From Thunnus maccoyii (lineage: Eukaryota; Chordata; Actinopteri; Scombriformes; Scombridae): DNA of 64,000 bases. Made by a program: the position numbers and the translations under genes. Under the pieces are notes generated by a model. The model searched no databases. It was not told the origin of the DNA and was given only the letters and a program-made list of their open reading frames with translations. Shown here one piece after another: positions 24,851 through 34,350 of the stretch; positions within the stretch are counted from its first letter, which is position 1; the number at the start of each line of letters is the position of its first letter. The stretch spans positions 11,225,501 to 11,289,500 of the forward strand of contig NC_056539.1 in NCBI RefSeq assembly GCF_910596095.1, written 5' to 3'.

Positions 24851-25960
24851 AGGTGTGTGTGAACGCAGCATGACGCCGCCTGTGGTGGCTCATTACATTA
24901 TCTGGCAGCCGGAGTGGCAGCGGACAGAAGAGAGGGGATCCCCGGGATTTTTATACCGAAGCCAGCTTAATACGAACATAAAACAACTGAAAATCGCGGG
25001 GGGGAACTCGGTCACGCTCCTCCTAGATTCCGTAAGTTCCTGTATTTCATTACCATATCAACTAATACGATATTTTAATTTTTACAATTAAATTATGACG
25101 ACGACGGGAAGTTTCTCTATCGACGTTAGCTCGGCTAAGTTAAGCTAGCTAGCATATAGCTTGATCTCAGCTAACGTGCAAGGTAACAGTTTCTGAGCCA
25201 CACACACACACATACACATACACACGCACACACCTACGGACTGTGAACAACAACCGCCTCAAAAAAGTCGAGGAATATTAAAACTAACTTCCCCGGCAAA
25301 ACTTGCATTAGGATGCTCCAATAGTAGATGAAATGTGAATTGTTCTTGTATTTACAAATGAAGAAGCTACGAAACTATTGGGCATAATTGACATCTTCCG
25401 AATATAATTAACGCCTGATTATTTGTGAACAAATTTAGCGACTGTCTGTCTGGGCAGGCGAGTGTCCAGGGAGTTAGCGTTAGCAGGCTAACTTAGCTTG
25501 TTAGCTTGCCTTTTAAACACTAGCGGCTCCCTGACTGAGATGGGGTCGGTTTCATTGTCTGTCGTGTATCGCTATTTGGACGCGTACAGACATCCAAGCT
25601 AAAAGTCACAATCTCTTATCATAATATTTATAGGAGTGTGTGCCCCCAGTGTTCAGTGACTTTCCTGTATTATTTTTGTAACCGCCACTGTTAGCTCTCG
25701 GTTAGTTAGCCACTGGTTTTTGTAGTCGGACAGATGGACAGGTTGTTGTTGGCAAGCCAAGTTAACGTTAGCATGAGATAGCATGTTGTTGTTGTTGATG
25801 GGTTAGTTGGAAATAGGTAGCTTTTCTTTTTGGACAAAGTTGGACCACTAAAGTTTATGAACATCATTGCCAGTGTTGCTACCGGTTATTGTTAAGCCGA
25901 CCGCTCTTCTTAGCCGTGGATGGGTATGATTATGGCTTCATGAGCCATTGATCTCAGAAC
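24780..25960 (+). promoter_or_regulatory. gatad2a: CpG-rich probable gatad2a promoter and 5' UTR exon
   Basis: CpG frequency rises sharply here compared with both flanks. ETS-like words (ACTTCCG, ATTTCCG) lie upstream, and a spliceable exon ends at 25031 with a strong donor (C|GTAAGT). The frame inside it is open but differs from any GATAD2A protein sequence, so I read it as an untranslated first exon spliced to the coding exon at 40975. Downstream, 25,120-25,770 is dense in the words GTTAGC and GCTAAC. The link to gatad2a is inferred from strand, donor and the lack of any other gene between. Confidence 0.55.
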
Positions 25961-28113
25961 TTTGTCAGATTAGCTCAACCGTGAAAAGCCTTTTTATGGA
26001 GGCGTAATGGTGGACGGTTGTGCTTCCGTCGGGGTGTGTGTGTGTGTCTGTCTGTCCACGACGGGTAAGCAGCTATCACCCACATCAAAGAACAGACAAC
26101 TGAATATCTACTTTGTCCTTACCCCAGAATATCAAGGCGTCTGTAACTGTGATTAAATTAACCATTCAATGTATGTTATGAGGTGTCTTATGTTCAAGTT
26201 AAAGGGCATGCTCCGTAGTTACAGTACAGTTAATTTCCCGTTGAGGTCAAGCAATTGCAAGCATTGCTGTGATATTAATCCTTTGACATTAATAGTGAGT
26301 TATATTTTTTGTGAGATATATCTGAATTATTAAGCCTTGTAATGACTCTGTTGTGTCTCAGTGTTTGAATATCTATTTTATGCAGTTTCTGCATCATGAT
26401 CATGGTGTTTAAGTGGTCTCTTCAAGTTAGGGTTGTATTCACCTGTCTTTGAGGTGAACAGCGGTGTGTATATCCATACCTCTGCTGAGTAAGTGCCCTC
26501 CTTTGAGAGCAAGCAGACAGTTGGCACCCTTGGCTAGTGATGGGGGACACATGTCGCTTTGCATTTTATGATGGGCCATGGATTTGCCTGAGGAGGGGTG
26601 CCTCTTATGAAAAACCCTCCTGAGAGTGATGTGACCAGACAGGCATGACTCAAGATCCACTCTTATTCTGCTGCATCAGGATTGAAACTTTTTTAAAGAT
26701 ACATTTGTATTTTCTACCACCCGCTAGGTCTATTTTTGCCTTTCTCATTAGTAAGGCTCAAGGGTACCTTGGACATTTGCTTATTTACCATTGATAGGTT
26801 TAATTTAGTTTTATCAGTTGTGGTATTTGCAGGTCTTCCGTCTCAAATTTCATCTCTAAGTATTTTTTTCATTAGTGCCAGGTTACAACTTGTATAGTCC
26901 ATTAATGATGTTGAGCAGTAGGCATGAATGTGAAGGCTTGGATGTTAATGTGTTCTACTGTACACATAGACATTTTTTACACCCAACTTATTATAATGTT
27001 ATATTTAATGTATCCAAACTAGATGTACTAGATATGTACTAGGTTTAACAAAGGTGTATCTTTATTTTCTATGAAACATTAGTAGTCTTTGTTTCTTACC
27101 TGTTCTAATGTTTAACAATAAATGTGGCCCTAATAAAGGTGATAATGCTCTGCAGGGTATCCATGTAGCTCATTCATGTGGGGCACAGTAAATACAGCAG
27201 TTAGCGTCTGGTTGAGTGTGAGCCCAGTCATTATGAAAAGGTTAACAGGAAATGCTGGTGAAACTGTGAAGTCGGCTAGATGGTGTTCATGTTGATGAGT
27301 AATGGAATGCTTTGACTTACTTTGGTTCCGATCATGTAAACCTGTTTTAACTTAGCAGGTCTACATAGTATTTACAAGATTTAAATGTTCTTTTTCTTTG
27401 TATCCGTTGAGAACTGTCTTTCTCTTCCCTTATGTCTTGCATCAGAGGACAGGAGTAGTCGTATTGGCTTTGGGGTTCCACCCAAAGGCCTTGGGCAATT
27501 CTTAGAGCTGTAGGAGTGGAATCCTCCAGTGTTTGGCTGACTGAACTATTTCTTGTTTACTCTGTTGGACTTCATATTGACTCAAGTACATGTGCAGAGT
27601 TTACAGTGATACCAACCTGTCGCAGGCAGTTAGAGGTGCATGAGTGATGGGTTAGGCTTTGTGTTTAATGAAGCTAACCTCCTCAAATGCAAGTTGCATT
27701 ACGCACACATTCTGAGTTAAGACTTATTCAAAGCCTCTGCCATACTTCCCTTACTTAAAACTTTCCCCTGGATAATAAGTTAACTCACTGTCTATTTGCA
27801 TGGCTAATTCCCAATGAAATACTGCCCCCTACTTCAAACTGGACATTCAGCATTGTAGGAAATGTGTGGTATTCCTTAATACAAAGTAAATGGCCACCTG
27901 TTGACCAAGTGGGTCATATATAGATGGGTGACAAATTAAAGAAAAAAACAACATAAAGTGTCTTAGTAAGGTGTTGGGCCAACATGTGCCACTAATGCGC
28001 CTTGACATTGATTCTACGAGTCTCCGAACTCTACTGGAGGGATGAACACCATTCTTCCAAAAGATATTTCCTCATTTGGTGTTTTGATGATGGTGGTGGA
28101 GAGTGCTGTGTAA

Positions 28114-28727
28114 AGGCCCAAATGCACTGAAAGCGATAATTGGCACGCCTCATTTGACACACGTCAATTGATGTTCCTATGGCGCATTGCAGGCATCAGA
28201 TTTGAAATGCCAAAACCACAGAACCAACACAGATTTGTCCTGTTCTATGTATTTACTGCTGCATTAGTTGTATGCAATGAATGAATGAAAAGGAGAAATG
28301 CAGAGGAGGAAAATGAAACTAAGACCGACAGTTAATTATCTGTTGAGAGTTTAATGGTTATTTATTTGTGCTTTAGAACATAACTGCTGTGAAACAATCA
28401 GAAAACAATGTTTTATTTCTCTCATTCATCAGCTTTGTTCTTGCCACCGCTCACTCTCCTCACCCAACCACCGCAGCGCTGTCTCTCTTTCTCACTTGCT
28501 CATGTTCTCAGCTCGCTAGCACTTTCTTTCTCTTTTTCAGCTGCAGAAAAACAACAGCTTTGGTTGCTGGGTCCTCATTTGATGTTCCAAAATCGAAACA
28601 AGGTTGGAGTAGGGGTGTCAAGGCAGTTTGACGTGCCTCTTAACGCTTTTGGTGCACGTTCGGCCATTTAAAACAACAGTTGTACTTCAAACTGCACACG
28701 TCAGATGCTTTCAGTGCGTTTGGCCCT
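28114..28727. mobile_element. PIF/Harbinger-like MITE inserted in the Tc1 element, 614 bp
   Basis: Terminal inverted repeats of 21 bp agree at 19 positions: the left end starts AGGCCCAAATGCACTGAAAG and the right end, read on the other strand, starts AGGGCCAAACGCACTGAAAG. The 3-bp duplication TAA is perfect (28111-28113 and 28728-28730). A 3-bp TWA target duplication points to PIF/Harbinger. No transposase is seen; the open frames at 28,389-28,671 run through pyrimidine-rich sequence and look spurious. Confidence 0.75.
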
Positions 28728-28739
28728 TAACATGTTGGT

Positions 28740-29030
28740 CCAAAGTATCCCATAGATGTTCACTTGAGTTGAGATCTGGTGACTACGAAGGCCATAGCAT
28801 ATGATTCACATCATTTTCATAGTCATCAAACCATTCAGTGACCCCTTGTGCCCTATGAATTGGGGCATTGTCATCCTGGAACAGACCACTCCCATCAGGA
28901 TAGAAATGTTTCATCATAGGATAAAGGTGATGACTCAGAACAACTTTGTATTGATTTGCAGTGACCCTTCCCTCTAAGTTGACCCAAACCATGCCTGCAA
29001 ATTCACCCCCACAGCATAACAGAGCCACCA
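28740..29030 (-). pseudogene. Tc1 transposase, catalytic-domain fragment
   Basis: The minus-strand translation shows the DDE-domain landmarks DGSGLFQDDNAPIHRA (second catalytic Asp) and then LWPS, a TAG stop, and SPDLN..EHLW, which holds the third catalytic acidic residue. The stop stands where Tc1 transposases usually have Gln. A frameshift is likely near 29,010, where the conserved MLWG segment lies in another frame. It cannot encode an active enzyme. Confidence 0.8.
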
Positions 29031-29271
29031 GATTCCCTCACTGTAGGGTTCAAGCATTCAGACCTGTACCCTTCTCTTGGTGTACGCCACACATGCACTC
29101 ACCCACTTGCCGAGAATATGGTGAAGGATGACTCATCGGACCATATCGCTTTTTTTCCACATCCCTGTAGACCAGTGCCTATGGTTTTTGCACCATTGAA
29201 CTCTCAAATTTGCATTTATATTTGTAATGGGGGGTTTATGCACTTCAACCCTGCTATAATATCCCTTTATG

Positions 29272-30767
29272 GTAGGTTTGTGCCAATGGGATCGTGTATC
29301 GACGATTGAAGGGATGATTGACGATTGTTTTTTTCTACACCGATATTTTTAACTAACTTACTATCAAAACTGAAATGTGTACAAATAGTGTAGCTGTTTT
29401 AAAGCGCAGGTACATAATTGTTTGAGGTTTTTATATCATTCTATAGCTTCACATTAGTATTCCATATGTATTCAAATCTGAAAATTGTAATTTTAGTTGG
29501 TATGTCTTAGCGTCAAAATGCCATTTTCCAAGCGCTTCTAAAAGCTTTTTCCCCATGTGACCTGACGTAGGTTTCTGCATGATGACGTTGCTACATACAC
29601 ATGGAACGTTGCAGTGCAGTGTATGTACGCTACAGTCTAGGCAATTTGTCAGTGAATAAATGCTACAACTCCTCAAGATACAGGTTTCCATGCCTTGCTT
29701 GCCACCTACTGATTAAAGTGGGGTTAGCCCCAAAGTTAGCAACAACGTCGGCCCTGCAGTTGAACACAAACTCTCCCCTGTGCTTTCAGACTATGGTCTG
29801 GACGCTGAAGCAGGAAAAGGTTAACAGATGTTATAAAGATAATCTCTAGAATCTGTGCCCTACAGTGCATTTAGAGATGTTTCTGGTGGAGCGACATGTC
29901 CGCCTGCTTAGCCTTGTTAATCAGCTCAAATGAATTTTAAATCCTTAATTATAAATCAGTTTTCTGTCTCTTTTCCATGGATCTGGCACCCCGCAACTCT
30001 GTTCTCCATATGTCTGCTCACCAAAACATTGCTCTGCACTCCATAAGAGTAGTGAACATAAGTGGTGTAACGGAACGTAGTTCATCTGTGATCCATACGG
30101 ATCGCCCCCCACAGTTTGGCAAGCATGTGAACTGCAAATTAATTGCAAAATTTGAAAGTAAGAAGTAAACAAACTGCGGTAGCTAGAAGTCATGGACAGC
30201 ATGTCGTTAACAGGGATTTTGGAGAGCAATGACCAAACCAGCATCTAACAGATCTGAAGTGACATTTGCAGGTATGTTTATATGCTGTTAAATGTGCTGC
30301 AGCTGAGCAGCTAATTAGCTATCTAGCTGCTAACTGATGTTAGTGGTGCACTTTTCCCTGGTGAATGTTTGTTTGGTGGCCTGTTCAACAAGTTGAGCTG
30401 CAGGACAAGATGTGTTCATGTTTGTAAGTTATCATCAAGTTTTGATGACATGGACACAGGCTATTGTTTCATTCACTACTATGTTTAAAGGAATAAGGTA
30501 AGCAAAATTATATTTGTCTCCAAACGATCTGAACTGTAAATTTTGTGATCCGTTGTACCCCTAGTTAAAGTTAGGAATATTATTTGGATTGTGATATTGA
30601 AGATAAGATAACAATGCTAAACGGAACATGATATTATGATATTGTCTCACCAACATACAGACGCGTACTGTGACGTAACCCCCACTGCCCCCTGGTGATT
30701 GGATCGCCTATTTACGATCTTGAGTAAACACGATTGGACGATATGAAAATGGAAATGCCCAACCGTA
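29272..30767. mobile_element. hAT-like element inserted in the Tc1 transposase gene, about 1.5 kb
   Basis: The Tc1 coding sequence breaks off at about 29,271 and resumes at 30,768. The right end, read on the other strand, starts TACGGTTGGGCATT, and the left end starts TAGGTTTGTGCCAAT; both resemble fish hAT ends (TAGGGTTGGGCA). Flanking CTTTATG (29265-29271) and CTCTATG (30768-30774) differ at one base. No transposase is recognised. Exact borders are uncertain by a few bases. Confidence 0.55.
30059..30563. mobile_element. second hAT-like element nested inside the first, about 505 bp
   Basis: The left end (AGTGGTGTAACGGAACG) and the right end (CCGTTGTACCCCTA) are inverted copies resembling the fish hAT group whose ends read TAGGGGTGTAACG. 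Flanking 8-mers match at only 5 of 8 positions, so the duplication has decayed or the borders are off by one or two bases. No coding capacity is evident. Confidence 0.5.
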
Positions 30768-30774
30768 CTCTATG

Positions 30775-31095
30775 TAATTGTCGACAGACTGCTCTTGCTG
30801 ACACAGTCAGATCACATCCTGCATTGACATTCTCAGTCACCTGAGGAAGATTTGCTGTTCTGTTTTTCCTTATATATTGCACTAATGCACGAGCATCACG
30901 ATCATCAAATGTGTGCTGTCGACCACAGTTTCCAGTTGATGTTTTTCCCATAGATCTAAATGCAGATGTCACTTTAGTAACTGTTCCTATTGAAACACCA
31001 GCCAGTTGGGCAGTTTTTGTGACTGAAGCTGTTGCCATCTGTGCACCAACAATGAACCCTCTTTCAGAGTCCCTTCGATCTTTTCCTCTTGCCAT
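30775..31095 (-). pseudogene. Tc1 transposase, N-terminal DNA-binding fragment
   Basis: The minus-strand frame starts MARGKDRRDSERGFIVGAQM and continues through a helix-turn-helix region (TKTAQLAGVSIGTVTKV) and a second DNA-binding segment ending in SARAVCRQLH. It is open for about 107 codons until it runs into the hAT-like insertion, which separates it from the catalytic part by 1.5 kb. This is the family's paired-like bipartite DNA-binding domain. It is non-functional as an enzyme. Confidence 0.85.
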
Positions 31096-31325
31096 CTTGA
31101 TCCAAAATCAGAATCAACTGGGCCTGCTCAGCATTGTTATACATGCCACAGAGCATGATTGGATGTTAATTGCTTAATTGTACCATGCAGTGCACCTGTG
31201 TGGCAGCATCTGCATTCCTTGTGTTTCTCCACTCATTTATTCAGATTTTTTTAATTTGTCAGCTGTCTGTAGCTTAAACTGCTTATAGATGCACAGCATC
31301 TAAAGGTAAAGTCTATGAAATTGAA

Positions 31326-31462
31326 CAATTAACAAGAAACTGTGAATGCCACAATTCCACATTTTTAAAACACTGTTAGAATCAAATGATTAATCAGTTA
31401 ATTGAGAAAATAATTGGCAGATTAATCAGTGATTAAAAAAAATAATCATTAGCTGCAGCCCT
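31326..31462. mobile_element. fragment of a hAT-type MITE
   Basis: The right end AATCATTAGCTGCAGCCCT matches the fish MITE end AGGGCTGCA read in reverse. The possible flanking 8-mers AAATTGAA and AAACTGAA match at 7 of 8 positions. The left terminal repeat is missing or degenerate, so this may be a truncated copy. It is related to the element at 12,651-12,923. Confidence 0.45.
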
Positions 31463-31479
31463 AAACTGAACATCTTTAA

Positions 31480-31580
31480 ATTTTGGGAGTTTGGGGCATT
31501 GGTTGGATCCCCATTAGCTGTTACCAGCACAACAGCTACTGTCCCTGGGGTCCATAGGAAAATAAGTACTACAACAGTTT
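31480..31580. repeat. short fragment of a common fish interspersed repeat
   Basis: The phrase GGATCCCCATTAGCTGTTAC, followed by GCACAACAGCTACT and CCTGGGGTCC, resembles a dispersed repeat I recall from many fish genomes. The class is unresolved and the borders are not visible. Confidence 0.35.
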
Positions 31581-33461
31581 CCTCATATCTTCAAAGCTGT
31601 AACCAATCAATACATTCATGGTAATGAACCTACTGTTGATGTGGATATCATTAATGCCTCTATTTGGTTCCACTAGCATTTTTGCTCACAAGTGAAACCT
31701 GCATGACCAGTACTGCCTGAAATGGCATCTCATCTGATCTAAACAAGACTAATTGCACATTTACCGATTATGGAATACACATTTCTAAAGTTGTTTTTTC
31801 AGTCTGCCTGTAACAATTGCTTCCACTGTGTGGCCAGTGCTGACATGGCAACTCTCGAACTCTCAGTGCAGCAAACAGGCAGGACTGCAACTTGAATACA
31901 TGCAGCATCAAGGCATGTGTCCAAGAGGGTACAAACTGTCCTGGCTGTCTCCCTGCTGCATGTTTTTTTGTTGTGTGGGTTGCTGTATATGTTTTTTTAT
32001 CAGTGCACAGCCTAAAAGCCACCATATCAAGGGTAAACTGCACTGTCTTTCTTGTGTAGATAATGCACAGCAGTAGATGTTTGGCGAGCATGGTTGTGGA
32101 TTGAGGCGGGGAGGGATGGTGGATAGAAAGGAAATTTATAGCGTCATACTAGATGAACGATGGTAAAACATATTCTGAAATGGTAGTCTTTGAGTCAGAG
32201 TGCTGTGAGGTGTCCCAGAAACTGCATTGATTGTCTTCCACCATGTAACACTACATAGGAAAGAAATGACCTGATTATCATTCCTGAAGTCATTCCCACT
32301 GCCCCATATCTGTTGGATCAGTCCATTATCAGGCTGATATCATGTAGCCTGGGTTGGAAAATGAATTGGGTTACAAATCATATTTTTGAAATCACCATAA
32401 TGACTCCAGAATTGAATTTTAGTCTTCATATTTCTGGCAAGCAGAACTCTCCCCAGATATCCTGGGTATGATGGTCCAGTACCATTTTTTTTATTGCTTG
32501 TAAGAAATGCCCCAGGGACATAAATATTGTTTTTACTATATTGAAATCAGATAAAATGACTGAAAGTATGGGTTTTTAAATGATACTCTACCCAAAATCT
32601 TTGGGCTATAAAAAGGTTTGTAGTTTCCTCCTTGGTGGAGAGCAGCAGTTTCGGTATACTTGAATTCTGTCTTCAATGGAGACCAGTTTTAATGTCAGGA
32701 AAAAGTGAAAAATGTCCAAAGAAACTTCTCAAACCACTCCTCCATTATAACCCATTTCTCCTCTGTCCATCCACTTCACAGCTTTAGAGAGGACTGTCAA
32801 ACCGTATCAGCTTTAAATGTTTGAAACATACTGAACATATGAATGGACAGCAGAGTGATTTAGGGCTGGATTGTTTTGAGAAGTTCTGCTGGATGTTGTT
32901 ACACATTTTTCTATTGTGAAAACTGGTTATCATTGGAACTGACTGAATCCATGTTGACAACTGCTTTTCTTTTTCTTTTAAAGAGGAAACTGCTTTAAAA
33001 AAAAAAGATTTTTAACATCAACCTTTCAAGTCTGCATTGAGTAGGTGTGTGATACATCAAAAACAAGACTTTGAGTTGAGTATTGCTGAAATCGACTTTC
33101 ATTTGCTTGCTGGTGTTTGAGTATTTGTGTACACAAGAGGGAAAATTATAAAACAAATATGGAAGATAATGATGTACAGGTTGAGATTCCACTAAAAGCA
33201 GCACCTATTCAGGCTACATCTATGTTCTGGCCCTACTATTGTTTTCTGTGTTTGGGGAAAAAACGTCACGGCAAAGTTGTAATCAACATATTTATCAATG
33301 GAGATTTTTTGTTTGTTTTGGAAAATTTAGCAATTCCTTGTGGTTGAAATTGTATCTAGGCTTTTTGTGATTAGAGGCTCAAGAAAACTACTAGAGACGG
33401 TTGACTTGAGATGTTGAGCAGCTTTAGAGCTTCATAATCTAGACTTTCCTTACGTCATATG

Positions 33462-33629
33462 CAGGGAACTTTTTTGTCCACTGGCCAAATGGCTAGTGAA
33501 TGTTCAAATTTTACCAGCTACTCAATAGATTATCATTGTTTTTTTTGGCTAGTGAGTGAAGCAAATCTACCAGCCACTTGCATATTTTACCAGCATTTGG
33601 TTGGTGGCTGGTGCTAATTTTGAGCCCTG
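33462..33629. mobile_element. 168-bp MITE with perfect 8-bp duplication
   Basis: The element begins CAGGGAACTTTT and ends AAAATTAGCACC-type sequence read in reverse (plus strand TTTTGAGCCCTG), flanked by the identical 8-mer GTCATATG at 33454-33461 and 33630-33637. Internally it repeats the words GGCTAGTGA and ACCAGC. The 8-bp duplication and CAGGG ends point to hAT. It is non-coding. Confidence 0.8.
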
Positions 33630-34038
33630 GTCATATGATGGTTAGTAAGTTATTTTCTGTGAATGGTGTGAATTAATTACTCAAAACACAACTGAGGGCT
33701 TCTATGCTATGCATGTATATGTCTGTGTGTGCTTCCCAAAATCCAGAAGAGATGTTGTATTTGAGAATATGTCCTTTTCATTTGTATAATAGTTCTCTTT
33801 GTGATGAGGATACATTAACAAGCACATCACTATTTGTGTGTTTTTTAAAAAAACAAAAAATGCCCATAGCCGTGTATGTTTTAATATGGCTAAATGTTAA
33901 TGCATTCTTGTGTGATCATGTACAAATGCCAGGTTTTCACTTCCTGGACTTACTGCTGTTGTCGTTGTCACGTTGCTGAGGGAGAATCCAGGTGGAGACA
34001 TGCACACACATACACTTCTCTGGCTCTCACTCGCTCAC

Positions 34039-34069
34039 TCACACACACACACACTCACACACACACACA
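34039..34069. repeat. (CA)n microsatellite
   Basis: CA dinucleotide repeat with one TC interruption. Confidence 0.9.
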
Positions 34070-34249
34070 GGCACTCTGGCAGATTCAGGGTTAAAGGCTT
34101 CCATTTTGTTAGGTAACACCCTAATGGTCTGATCTGTCAGTGGCGTTAAAATGGCAGGGGCTTAACCCTTGGCGTTCGGGACACAACCAGTAGGGGCACA
34201 CACACGCACTCTGGGCTGACCGAGCCTACAACAGAACAACTGAGAAGGT

Positions 34250-34310
34250 GGGGGGGGGGGGGGGAGGGGGGGGAGAGAGGGAGGGGTAGAGGGAAAGAGG
34301 GAGGGAGCGA

Positions 34311-34350
<40 letters not shown>
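34250..34350. repeat. G-run, polypurine and (TG)n-(AG)n tract
   Basis: Fifteen consecutive G at 34250-34264 are followed by eight more G, then a G/A-only block to about 34308 apart from one T, then (GT)n at 34311-34327 and (GA)n to 34350. The strand asymmetry is complete for nearly 60 bp. Such tracts can form G-quadruplex or triplex DNA. Confidence 0.9.

Larger units (their letters stand above)
27921..31269 (-). mobile_element. Tc1-like DNA transposon, dead, split by later insertions
   Basis: Terminal inverted repeats of 17 bp (13 matches) share the core TGACAAATT and are flanked on both sides by TA, the Tc1/mariner target duplication. Transposase fragments lie on the minus strand: a helix-turn-helix N-terminal part at about 30775-31095 and a DDE part at about 28783-29028. 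The element spans 3.35 kb, but about 2.1 kb of that is two later insertions; without them it would be near 1.23 kb, about usual for a Tc1-like element. Frameshifts and a stop inactivate it. Confidence 0.85.

Noticed and set aside
28389..28671. Two plus-strand frames of 80-87 codons
   Set aside because: They sit wholly inside the Harbinger-like MITE and run through pyrimidine-rich sequence.
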